Numbered from the stretch's first letter, positions 1-5,820 are shown. The stretch: 5,820 nt of DNA from Dysgonamonadaceae bacterium (GCA_031276105.1 JAISNS010000044.1:1-5820); one strand, 5' to 3'. Notes: generated from the letters alone by a model not told the origin. Numbers and translations are program-made.

Positions 1-948
1 TCCGTTCAAATTCCCCAAACGATGGCCGGCGTTCATTTAGCCCCCGAATTAGGATTGAACCTGCAAAATAAACATCGCATTTGGCTTGGATTCGACGGGT
101 TACACGAATGGGGAAGCGACGAAAAAATCCGATCGCTCGATCCTGTCCTCTATTATGAATATGCCGGTAAGCCTTTCCGCTTTTATGCCGGTGCTTTCCC
201 CCGCCAACTGGCGCTGGATAAATATCCCCGGATGTTTTTTCAGGATTCGATAACGAATTACCGCCCTTTATTGAACGGGATTTTCTGGGAATTAAAAGTG
301 AACGGAAACTATGCCAACGTGTGGCTGGATTGGGCAAGCCGTCAAACCGACAAGCGGCGGGAAGCTTTTTTCATGGGATGGTCGGGACGATACAACCGGA
401 AACCGTTTTATATGCAGCATTTCGGCTATATGTTTCATTTTGCGAAAACGAAAGGCCGCGAAAAACCGGAACCGTTGCATGATAATGGATTGATATTGAC
501 TTCTTTCGGATTGGATTTGGCATCCGGGAGTCCTTTCGAAAAATTGGAAGTAAATGCGGGATGGTCGGCAGGACTTGAACGCAACCGCGAAATCGGCGTT
601 TGGAACACTCCGCATGGCTTATTGTCGGAGTTGAAAGTGGAATACAAAGGCTTGGGATTGTTCAATACCTATTATAAAGGCGGAAGTCAGCAAGTGTTTC
701 GCAACGATTATGGCGCCGAACTTTATTGGGGCGACCCGGTTTACCGCGCCAAAGAATACGACCGGCTCGACTTTCATATCCATTTCATTAAAACCGGCGC
801 CGTGAGGCTGACTTTTCAATATTCGCTTCACTTGATGGAACGGCAAATGTATCACGAACAGTCTTTTTATGCCGTTTTTGATCTGGATAATCTGAAGAAC
901 AGTAAAAAAGAAAAAAAATACAGCTATTTGTGGGACAACTGGTTCTAA
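1..948 (+). CDS. Putative outer-membrane beta-barrel protein, 5' partial
   Basis: The frame is open from the first base, so the N-terminus and any signal peptide lie outside the window. The visible part is 315 residues; the ATG at 22 is probably internal. It is very rich in Trp, Tyr and Phe, and consists of short alternating polar/aromatic stretches separated by charged or Gly/Asn turns. Examples are HRIWLGFDGLHEW, RFYAGAFPR, GRYNRKPFYMQHFGYMFHF, LGLFNTYYKGG and LDFHIHF. This is the pattern of amphipathic transmembrane beta-strands. The chain ends in Trp-Phe, and a C-terminal aromatic residue is usual for outer-membrane barrels. I recognise no catalytic motif or named family. I infer an outer-membrane location and a porin-like or structural role. 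It ends 81 bases before the glycosyltransferase, which has its own promoter, so it is probably a separate transcription unit. Reality of the gene is fairly certain; the barrel assignment is moderate. Confidence 0.7.
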   Translation, partial: SVQIPQTMAGVHLAPELGLNLQNKHRIWLGFDGLHEWGSDEKIRSLDPVLYYEYAGKPFRFYAGAFPRQLALDKYPRMFFQDSITNYRPLLNGIFWELKVNGNYANVWLDWASRQTDKRREAFFMGWSGRYNRKPFYMQHFGYMFHFAKTKGREKPEPLHDNGLILTSFGLDLASGSPFEKLEVNAGWSAGLERNREIGVWNTPHGLLSELKVEYKGLGLFNTYYKGGSQQVFRNDYGAELYWGDPVYRAKEYDRLDFHIHFIKTGAVRLTFQYSLHLMERQMYHEQSFYAVFDLDNLKNSKKEKKYSYLWDNWF

Positions 949-990
949 ATTTATTTAGCCAATTATGAGGTAAATTCAAATTGTAGTGTT

Positions 991-998
991 TATCTTTG
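991..998 (+). promoter_or_regulatory. Bacteroidota-type -7 promoter box for the glycosyltransferase-pyrC-DUF3109 cluster
   Basis: TATCTTTG matches the Bacteroidota housekeeping -7 consensus TAnnTTTG exactly. It lies in the AT-rich gap between the barrel gene and the glycosyltransferase, 31 bases before the ATG at 1030, which would leave a leader of about 25 bases. No good TTTG/TTG element is found at the usual 19-21 base spacing upstream; a TTG occurs only 8 bases upstream. The leader is A/T-rich with no Shine-Dalgarno, as is normal for this phylum. Confidence 0.6.
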
Positions 999-1029
999 TT
1001 GTCCTAAAAAATACCGGTAATAAATAATT

Positions 1030-1797
1030 ATGAGTGACAGTATTGTTATAATTCCTACATACAATGAGATAGAAAACATTGAGAAAATGATTCTCAAAGT
1101 CTTCTCATTGTCTTTTAATTTTGATATACTCATCGTTGACGACGGATCGCCCGATGGAACGGCCGAAGTTGTCAAACGTTTGCAACAGCGTTTCTTTAAA
1201 CGCTTGCATCTCATCGAACGGGAAGGAAAATCAGGCTTGGGAACGGCTTATATCGCCGGTTTCAAATGGGCATTGCAAGCAGGATACGAATATATTTTCG
1301 AAATGGACGCCGACTTTTCGCACAATCCCGACGATTTGATTCGTTTGTACAAAACCTGTTCCGAAGAAGGCGCCGACGTAGCCATCGGCTCCCGGTATAT
1401 TTCCGGCGTAAACGTGGTGAACTGGCCGATAATGCGCGTGCTACTCTCTTATTTTGCCTCCAAATATGTACGCCTGATTTCAGGAATGAATATAAAAGAT
1501 ACAACTGCCGGCTTCAAATGCTACCGGCGCAAAGTATTGGAAACAATAAATTTGAACAAAATCCGCTTCAAAGGCTACGCCTTCCAAATCGAAATGAAAT
1601 TCATCGCTTATAAAAGCGGCTTTCGCCTGAAAGAAATCCCTATCGTGTTTATCAACCGCGAAGCCGGCACGTCCAAGATGAGCGGCGATATATTCGGCGA
1701 AGCCTTGTTTGGAGTTATCCAACTTAAATGGCACAGCCTGTTTCATCCTTATCCCAAAACAAATGATACAAATCCGGAATGTAACCATCATCAATGA
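1030..1797 (+). CDS. Polyprenol-phosphate glycosyltransferase (DPM1-like, GT2 family)
   Basis: This 255-residue protein is a family 2 glycosyltransferase of the dolichol-phosphate mannosyltransferase type. The family moves a sugar, usually mannose from GDP-mannose, onto a polyprenyl phosphate at the inner face of the cytoplasmic membrane. The Rossmann-like GT-A fold starts at once with IVIIPTYNE (residues 5-13) and continues with LIVDDGSPDGT (34-44). EREGKSGLGTAYIAGF spans about 63-78, the metal-binding DAD is at 93-95, and GSRY is at 120-123. A D-T-T-A-G-F-K-C-Y segment, typical of DPM1 relatives, follows around 158-166. Length matches single-domain DPM1 proteins (about 240-260 residues). 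There is no C-terminal multi-spanning membrane domain, so it is probably soluble or peripheral. The ATG at 1030 sits directly before the first beta-strand. The last 35 bases overlap pyrC in another frame. Mannose as donor sugar is an inference from the family; glucose or another hexose is possible. Confidence 0.9.
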   Translation: MSDSIVIIPTYNEIENIEKMILKVFSLSFNFDILIVDDGSPDGTAEVVKRLQQRFFKRLHLIEREGKSGLGTAYIAGFKWALQAGYEYIFEMDADFSHNPDDLIRLYKTCSEEGADVAIGSRYISGVNVVNWPIMRVLLSYFASKYVRLISGMNIKDTTAGFKCYRRKVLETINLNKIRFKGYAFQIEMKFIAYKSGFRLKEIPIVFINREAGTSKMSGDIFGEALFGVIQLKWHSLFHPYPKTNDTNPECNHHQ

Positions 1798-3106
1798 AGG
1801 ACGCCGCTTCAAAGCAAACGTATTGATTGAAGGCGAACGGATTAAAACAATCGCAACTTTTCCTGCAAAAGTTGAAGAAACGGCAAACGTAATTGATGCG
1901 GAAGGCCTTTGGCTGTTGCCCGGCCTGATCGACGATCAGGTGCATTTCCGTGAACCGGGACTAACTCACAAAGGCGATATCCACAGCGAATCGAGGGCGG
2001 GCGTAGCGGGCGGAATTACATCGTTCATGGACATGCCGAATACTGTTCCTCAGACAGTTACGATAGCCGCTTTGAACGACAAGTTCGAACGGGCAAGCCG
2101 TACATCGCTCGCCAATTACACTTTTTTCATCGGAGCAACCAACGATAACACGGATGAACTGACAAAAGCCGGAGCAAAAAGAGCAGCCGCCGTAAAAGTG
2201 TTCATGGGAGCATCGACCGGAAATATGCTGGTCGATGACGCGGATACTTTGGAGAGAATTTTTTCGGAAGTCAATCATATTATTGCCGTTCATTGTGAAG
2301 ACGAAACGGTGATTGCCGCAAACAAAGCCCGCTTCATCGAAGAATACGGGGAAAACTTGGATGTAACTTTCCACTCGAAAATCCGGGACGTCGAAGCCTG
2401 TTACCGCTCTTCCTCCGAAGCCGTCCGCTTGGCGAAGAAACACCGGGCACGCCTGCATCTCTTTCATCTGTCGACCGCGAAAGAATTATCGTTGCTGGAA
2501 GCAAAACCGTTGGAAGAAAAACAGATAACTGCCGAAGTTTGTGTGCATCACCTCTGGTTTACCGACGAAGATTATGCAACGAAAGGAAATTTAATTAAAT
2601 GGAATCCGGCGATAAAATCGCGTGCCGATCGCGACGCTTTGCGCCGGGCGCTGATTGAAGGAAAAATAGATGTTGTCGCTACCGACCATGCACCTCACAC
2701 GTTGCCGGAAAAAGCAGGATCCTGCCTGAAAGCTGCTTCCGGCGGGCCGATGGTGCAACATGCGTTGACGGTGATGCTGGAAATGTGCCGGCAAGGCATT
2801 TTTACCGAAGAACTGGTTGTCGAAAAAACGGCGCACGCTCCGGCGCGTCTGTTCGGAATCAAAGACCGGGGATTTATCAGGGAAGGTTATTACGCCGATT
2901 TGGTGTTGGTCGATCCAAACCATACATGGACTGTTTCGAAAGACAACCTGCTGTACAAATGCGGATGGTCGCCCATGGAAGGCGTCACCTTTTCAAGTAA
3001 AGTGCAAACGACATTCGTGAACGGCGTCCCGGTGTACGACAATGGGCGGTTTAACGAAACATTCCGGGGAAAGGAACTGGCCTTTTCTTCCCGAAACGAA
3101 TTTTAA
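1763..3106 (+). CDS. pyrC: Dihydroorotase (Bacteroidota-type, amidohydrolase superfamily)
   Basis: This 447-residue cytosolic enzyme interconverts carbamoyl-aspartate and dihydroorotate, the third step of de novo pyrimidine synthesis. A small N-terminal beta segment (residues 1-52) leads into the metal-dependent barrel. Visible motifs are LPGLIDDQVHFREPG (52-66), DMPNT (90-94), VKVFMGASTGNML (144-156, K145 a candidate carbamylated lysine), VHCEDE (176-181, H177), HLFHLST (232-238, H235) and TDHAPHT (307-313, D308). SGGPMVQHAL and the late GYYADLVLVD segment are typical of dihydroorotases. The first histidine of the usual HxH metal pair is Q59. I recall the same substitution in Porphyromonas-type enzymes, so it is probably a lineage trait rather than damage. 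I chose the ATG at 1763 (MIQIRNVTIINEG) because the N-terminal strand begins there; an in-frame TTG at 1709 would add 18 unrelated residues. The start lies inside the glycosyltransferase gene, suggesting translational coupling. Allantoinase is the main alternative and is less likely. Confidence 0.93.
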   Translation: MIQIRNVTIINEGRRFKANVLIEGERIKTIATFPAKVEETANVIDAEGLWLLPGLIDDQVHFREPGLTHKGDIHSESRAGVAGGITSFMDMPNTVPQTVTIAALNDKFERASRTSLANYTFFIGATNDNTDELTKAGAKRAAAVKVFMGASTGNMLVDDADTLERIFSEVNHIIAVHCEDETVIAANKARFIEEYGENLDVTFHSKIRDVEACYRSSSEAVRLAKKHRARLHLFHLSTAKELSLLEAKPLEEKQITAEVCVHHLWFTDEDYATKGNLIKWNPAIKSRADRDALRRALIEGKIDVVATDHAPHTLPEKAGSCLKAASGGPMVQHALTVMLEMCRQGIFTEELVVEKTAHAPARLFGIKDRGFIREGYYADLVLVDPNHTWTVSKDNLLYKCGWSPMEGVTFSSKVQTTFVNGVPVYDNGRFNETFRGKELAFSSRNEF

Positions 3107-3110
3107 GAAC

Positions 3111-3683
3111 ATGATACAGATACTGGACACAATTGTCAGCATGGATCTCCTTGAAGAATCGTTTATCTGCGATTTGCCGGTTTGTAAAGGCATTTGCTGC
3201 GTCGAAGGCGAATCCGGCGCACCGGTAGAAGACGAAGAAGTTGCGTTGCTGGAAGAAGCGCTTCCTGCCGTTTGGGACTATTTGTCGCCTCAAGCGCAGG
3301 AAGTTATCAAAAAGCAGGGTGTTGTTTACTTAGACGAAGACGGCGAGTTTGTTACTTCCATCGTGGAAGGCGAAGATTGCGTTTTCACCTGTTACGACGA
3401 AAACGGCTACTGCCAATGTGCCATCGAAAAAGCTTGCAGGGAGGGCAAAACCAACTTTTACAAACCCATATCCTGTCATTTATATCCCGTTCGCGTTGCA
3501 AACTACCGGGGATTCCGGGCAGTCAACTATCACTGTCGGCAAGTTTGCCGGGCAGCCGTTCAATTGGGAGAAAAGAACGGCGTGAAAGTTTTTCGTTTTC
3601 TGAAAGAACCCCTTATTCGCAAATTCGGAGAAGAATGGTACCGGCATTTGGAGAATGTAGAACGGGAAATCAATCGTTTTTAG
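3111..3683 (+). CDS. DUF3109 family cysteine-rich protein
   Basis: This 190-residue protein opens MIQILDTIVSMDLLEESF and then CDLPVCKGICCVEGESGAP, the signature I recognise as DUF3109, a family of unknown function common in Bacteroidota. It has 12 cysteines: C20, C25, C29, C30, C90, C94, C101, C103, C109, C122, C142 and C146. The C-x4-C-x3-CC cluster near the N-terminus, the CVFTCYDENGYCQC block, SCHLYPV and YHCRQVC resemble the YkgJ-type zinc or iron-sulfur binding proteins. There is no signal peptide or membrane segment, so a reduced cytosolic metal site is more likely than disulfides; this is inference. The start at 3111 is four bases after the pyrC stop. An upstream in-frame ATG at 3042 would lie inside pyrC and add 23 residues foreign to the family, so I rejected it. 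No Shine-Dalgarno is visible, and the spacing suggests coupling to pyrC. The partner and reaction are unknown. Confidence 0.88.
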   Translation: MIQILDTIVSMDLLEESFICDLPVCKGICCVEGESGAPVEDEEVALLEEALPAVWDYLSPQAQEVIKKQGVVYLDEDGEFVTSIVEGEDCVFTCYDENGYCQCAIEKACREGKTNFYKPISCHLYPVRVANYRGFRAVNYHCRQVCRAAVQLGEKNGVKVFRFLKEPLIRKFGEEWYRHLENVEREINRF

Positions 3684-3689
3684 TTTTCG

Positions 3690-5426
3690 TTACCGGAATA
3701 TCATTTTTGCGTTTTCAATCATTGCTTCCATATTATCCGGCTTGACGGGAGACTTAAACTGTTCCAACGTGAGACGTATGGATTTCAGTTTTGCTTTCGC
3801 TTCGGGAGTATTCTGCTGTTCGAGTTTGGAGATCAGGATCGCCAATTTTTCTACATCCTGAATGCCTTCGATTAAACGTTCGAAACGGATGGAACTCTTT
3901 GCTTCGGGATAAACAATAAACGTGTCGCCCGAGGGCCAAGTCCTGAAACGCGAATCCAATTCCGGATTTTCTACCCACGAATTGTAGGCCCACCGCAGAA
4001 AACCGTCGAACCCGTTAGCCTTCGAACACCATGCCGCATACACCGCTTCCGCAGGGTCGGAAAATGTAAATACATTCGGAAAGCTGTCCGAACAACAAAC
4101 GTAATACGTAGTATTCAGCCCGTTGGCTTTACGATAGGCAAGGTCGGCAGAATCGGGAACCGAACCGATTGCCACACACAAATCTTTGATATACGAATAC
4201 CGTTTGTAGCTCTGATGATTGTCGGCAAGAGCAATGCCAAGTTCCGGTGCAACGCTTTTCAACAGTCCGAGTATTTCGTCCATCACTTCGGGCGAGCGTT
4301 CGTCCATCGCTATATTCGTTATTTCCAGCCATTTTTTCTCCCGGAGATGCCGTACAAAATCTTTGAGGAAGGGACTCCACATTGCGATAAAATCCTTTGT
4401 GCCCGGATCGGCTTTGACGGTAATCATCGCGCCCGATTTGGCATCGTTATAATGCAGTTCGTTGTTCCAGGGCGCCATCGAATAACAGTTAATCATATTC
4501 GCAATGCCGATATTAATCATAAAATCAACCCATTGGTCGAATACCGTGTAATCGTAAGTCCACGAACCGTCTTCGTTTTTCGTCCAACGAATCATGTCGT
4601 CATAAGCGTCGTAACACTGATGATTCCATGGGTCTTTGTTCAGCGTGGCGGTGATAACTTTCTGTCCGGCTCCGGCAAGCATTTTCATCACCGGACGTAA
4701 GGCGTTGAAATGTTCATCGCTCCACAGTTTGAGGTTTTGCGTTCGAGCCACAGCCGAAGGATGTTGCCACAAATCAAGATGATAACGCCATTGCGAAGCC
4801 GGCGGCAAGATTTCCGGCGCCACTTCGAGTTCTACGGTCAGCGTTGCAGGACGTTTGCCGCGTGCATACACGTTGATGTTGCCCCTGTAAATTCCGGCGG
4901 CTACGGAATCGGGTACGTTTATGGTTATCCACACGGGACGAACACTTTTGGCGTCCATGTCGATACACTCTATATTGTCGAGCATGTCGCCGGTCAGGGA
5001 AACCGGAAAATCTTCGGCTTTACGCCAACCGCATCCTTCCCCGAAAACGTCGGTCAAAGTATAGCGCACGAAACGCGCTTCGACCGCACCGGCAGGAATA
5101 ACTGCGCCGGATGATTTCAATTCCTGCACTTCGCACGCTATCTGCCGCAAAGGTGTAGACGTCCACACAACGATTTGCGCCGAAACACGTTCGCCTCGCC
5201 ATGCGTAGAGTTTTTGCGATCTCGTAACCGTAACGTCCGGCTCCTTGTACTTGGCATAACGTGTATTCGTCGAGCCAAACGACACGTTAAACCCCGTCGA
5301 ACGCCAAGATACGGTATCGGGATGAGGGTCGGGACGCTCAACAAATGTGTTACACTCTTTCTCTGCCCGCTTCGACAGACATCCGTATAATAATATGGCG
5401 ATAGATACAATTAATATTTTTTTCAT
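3690..5426 (-). CDS. DUF4091/GH123-type glycoside hydrolase, lipoprotein
   Basis: This is a 578-residue secreted lipoprotein. MKKILIVSIAILLYGC gives a lysine-led hydrophobic signal peptide and a lipobox ending at C16. I therefore start at the ATG at 5426; an in-frame TTG at 5453 would put nine residues before the signal. A beta-sandwich region covers about 45-205 and a probable TIM barrel about 212-515, followed by a helical tail. DUF4091 hallmarks are NGFDGFLRWAYNSW (471-484), WPSGDTFIVYP (497-507) and SSIRFERLIEGIQD (511-524). DUF4091 corresponds, as I recall, to the GH123 catalytic domain. GH123 beta-N-acetylgalactosaminidases use an Asp-Glu pair with substrate-assisted catalysis, and IAMDER here offers D375-E376 in a matching setting. 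The residues after C16 are LSKRAEKE, without the early acidic surface-export signal of Bacteroidota, so it may face the periplasm. Family is fairly certain; the GalNAc substrate is inferred. It converges on the DUF3109 gene with six bases between stops. Confidence 0.85.
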   Translation of the reverse strand: MKKILIVSIAILLYGCLSKRAEKECNTFVERPDPHPDTVSWRSTGFNVSFGSTNTRYAKYKEPDVTVTRSQKLYAWRGERVSAQIVVWTSTPLRQIACEVQELKSSGAVIPAGAVEARFVRYTLTDVFGEGCGWRKAEDFPVSLTGDMLDNIECIDMDAKSVRPVWITINVPDSVAAGIYRGNINVYARGKRPATLTVELEVAPEILPPASQWRYHLDLWQHPSAVARTQNLKLWSDEHFNALRPVMKMLAGAGQKVITATLNKDPWNHQCYDAYDDMIRWTKNEDGSWTYDYTVFDQWVDFMINIGIANMINCYSMAPWNNELHYNDAKSGAMITVKADPGTKDFIAMWSPFLKDFVRHLREKKWLEITNIAMDERSPEVMDEILGLLKSVAPELGIALADNHQSYKRYSYIKDLCVAIGSVPDSADLAYRKANGLNTTYYVCCSDSFPNVFTFSDPAEAVYAAWCSKANGFDGFLRWAYNSWVENPELDSRFRTWPSGDTFIVYPEAKSSIRFERLIEGIQDVEKLAILISKLEQQNTPEAKAKLKSIRLTLEQFKSPVKPDNMEAMIENAKMIFR

Positions 5427-5450
5427 GCGTGAATAAATTGATGAATGCGG

Positions 5451-5458
5451 CAAAGGTA
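5451..5458 (-). promoter_or_regulatory. Bacteroidota-type -7 promoter box for the DUF4091/GH123 lipoprotein
   Basis: On the minus strand TACCTTTG matches TAnnTTTG exactly, 24 bases before the chosen ATG at 5426. This leaves a leader of roughly 15-20 bases and supports that start over the TTG at 5453, which lies inside the box itself. Directly upstream on the minus strand is a run of nine A residues (5462-5470 on the plus strand) in an AT-rich stretch that could act like an UP element. No TTG element occurs at the usual 19-21 base distance. Confidence 0.6.
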
Positions 5459-5510
5459 ATATTTTTTTTTAATTATTTGGGTATCACGACAATTTGAAAT
5501 ACATGGAATG

Positions 5511-5544
5511 CGGATAACACGGATTGGGCGGATTGACGCGGATT
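5511..5544. repeat. Four spaced CGGAT direct repeats
   Basis: CGGAT begins at 5511, 5520, 5529 and 5539, with spacings of 9, 9 and 10 bases; the last three copies read CGGATT. Inverted copies (ATCCG) occur at 5577 and 5587, on the far side of the central hairpin. The block lies in non-coding DNA between the lipoprotein promoter and the FISUMP gene. It overlaps the left arm of the larger inverted repeat, so both are probably parts of one element. Confidence 0.6.
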
Positions 5545-5595
5545 TTATACCAACAAGGGGGCTTGCCCCCTTGTCAATCCGCGCCCATCCGCCCA
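5525..5595. repeat. Nested imperfect inverted repeat (REP/MITE-like element)
   Basis: The outer arms are 5525-5544 and 5576-5595. They are 20 bases each and complementary except at two positions, with TGGGCGGAT and CGCGGATT shared. Between them is a separate perfect hairpin at 5553-5574. The whole unit is 71 bases, non-coding, and sits just after the FISUMP stop on the minus strand. The shape fits a repetitive extragenic palindrome or a miniature mobile element. No second copy is present in this window, so repetition in the genome is not shown. Confidence 0.6.
5553..5574 (-). terminator. Strong GC hairpin, possible terminator of the FISUMP gene
   Basis: The arms ACAAGGGGGC and GCCCCCTTGT pair perfectly over 10 bases with a two-base loop, or 9 pairs closing a four-base loop. 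It lies 48 bases after the FISUMP stop codon at 5623. Read in the gene's direction, the hairpin is followed by TTGGTATAAAATCC rather than a T-run, so it is not a classical intrinsic terminator. It may be the core of the surrounding palindromic element or stabilise the 3' end of the message. Confidence 0.4.
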
Positions 5596-5622
5596 GTTCG
5601 TAAGAAAGGAAAGTGCCGGAAG

Positions 5623-5820
5623 CTACTTGACGCAACGCAGCGAGAACCCCTCGTAGCGATAGCCGACGTCAGTCGGGAGGACACCGGATGAGTAAGTGAA
5701 CATGCCGCAGCTGTAATTCGAGTCCTGCTCAGTGGACGACCAATAGCGTCCGTACGAACCCACATCGCGCGTAGAAGAGTTACCGCCACCGAGGGCGTAG
5801 CCACCAGGCAGCCAACCGTG
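5623..5820 (-). CDS. C-terminal part of a FISUMP-type (C-type-lectin-like) protein, 5' partial
   Basis: Reading the minus strand from the right edge gives 65 residues and a TAG stop, with no start codon in the window; the gene continues beyond it. The translation contains HGWLPGGYALGGG, then GRYWSSTEQDSNYSCG, and ends YEGFSLRCVK. This WSSTE...GFS(V/L)RCVK pattern is the end of the Fibrobacter succinogenes major paralogous (FISUMP) domain, which is typical of secreted or surface proteins and related in fold to FGE-sulfatase/C-type-lectin domains. By count, positions 5641-5820 are 60 percent G+C (108 of 180), against 42 and 48 percent in sampled 60-base lines of the lipoprotein and pyrC genes. 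This suggests different origin or selection. A longer frame over the same bases (5574-5804, minus) gives an unrelated basic peptide and is spurious. Ligand and function are unknown. Confidence 0.82.
   Translation of the reverse strand, partial: HGWLPGGYALGGGNSSTRDVGSYGRYWSSTEQDSNYSCGMFTYSSGVLPTDVGYRYEGFSLRCVK

Noticed and set aside
1709..1762. Extended pyrC start at a TTG
   Set aside because: The extra residues copy no family feature and overlap the glycosyltransferase further; the ATG at 1763 begins at the expected first beta-strand.
1961..2467. 168-residue minus-strand frame opposite pyrC
   Set aside because: Shadow of a strongly conserved enzyme gene, with no recognisable motif and many Cys/Phe/Arg residues from reversed codons.
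3042..3110. Upstream ATG for the DUF3109 protein
   Set aside because: It falls inside pyrC and adds 23 residues that do not belong to the family's usual N-terminus.
3194..3745. 183-residue plus-strand frame overlapping the DUF3109 gene
   Set aside because: Extremely Arg/Ser/Leu-rich out-of-frame translation that runs across the stop codons of both convergent genes; the DUF3109 frame is clearly the real one.
4215..4700. 161-residue plus-strand frame opposite the lipoprotein gene
   Set aside because: Its His/Phe/Arg-rich composition is that of a reverse-complement shadow, and the minus-strand frame holds conserved DUF4091 motifs.
5427..5453. Extended lipoprotein start at a TTG
   Set aside because: It lies within the -7 promoter box and would place nine residues before a standard MKK-type signal peptide.
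5574..5804. 76-residue minus-strand frame over the right edge
   Set aside because: It covers the same bases as the FISUMP frame but gives a basic, Arg/Ser/Thr-rich peptide with no family pattern; the other frame carries the clear WSSTE...RCVK signature.
1..5820. CRISPR array, tRNA, rRNA or insertion-sequence gene
   Set aside because: No regularly repeated units with unique spacers, no cloverleaf or rRNA signature, and no transposase motif were found on either strand.

Overview
The window looks like chromosomal DNA from a member of the Bacteroidales (Bacteroidota). Three things point there. Both recognisable promoters carry the Bacteroidota -7 box TAnnTTTG, and no start has a clear Shine-Dalgarno. 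The dihydroorotase has the IDDQVHFREPG form of the metal-site motif that I associate from memory with Bacteroidales such as Porphyromonas. The remaining genes (a DUF3109 protein, a DUF4091/GH123 lipoprotein and a FISUMP-type protein) are families common in that group. Genus and species cannot be fixed from this sequence.

Layout from left to right. Positions 1-948 (+) hold the 3' part of an aromatic-rich protein that looks like an outer-membrane beta-barrel; its N-terminus lies outside the window. A short gap carries a promoter at 991-998. It drives a compact (+) cluster: a DPM1-type polyprenol-phosphate glycosyltransferase (1030-1797), dihydroorotase PyrC (1763-3106, overlapping the glycosyltransferase by 35 bases) and a 12-cysteine DUF3109 protein (3111-3683, four bases after pyrC). 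Converging on this cluster after only six bases is a (-) gene for a lipoprotein of the DUF4091/GH123 glycoside hydrolase group (3690-5426), with its own -7 box at 5451-5458. The right end (about 5505-5600) carries spaced CGGAT repeats and a nested palindrome. It is followed by the 3' end of a GC-rich (-) reading frame (5623-5820) that ends in a FISUMP/C-type-lectin-like domain. That frame has no start codon in the window and is easily hidden by a longer spurious frame.

Functionally, the middle cluster joins pyrimidine biosynthesis (PyrC), lipid-linked sugar donor synthesis (the glycosyltransferase) and a probable metal- or cluster-binding cytosolic protein of unknown role. Nothing in the sequence shows a shared pathway, so this is probably a housekeeping arrangement held together by transcription. 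The GH123-like lipoprotein stands alone, with no SusC/SusD pair in view. The least ordinary part is the right edge: a GC-rich C-type-lectin-like C-terminus followed closely by a strong hairpin inside a longer imperfect inverted repeat. This could be a REP/MITE-like element or, more speculatively, the target end of a diversity-generating retroelement. No mobile-element gene, reverse transcriptase, RNA gene or CRISPR array is visible.
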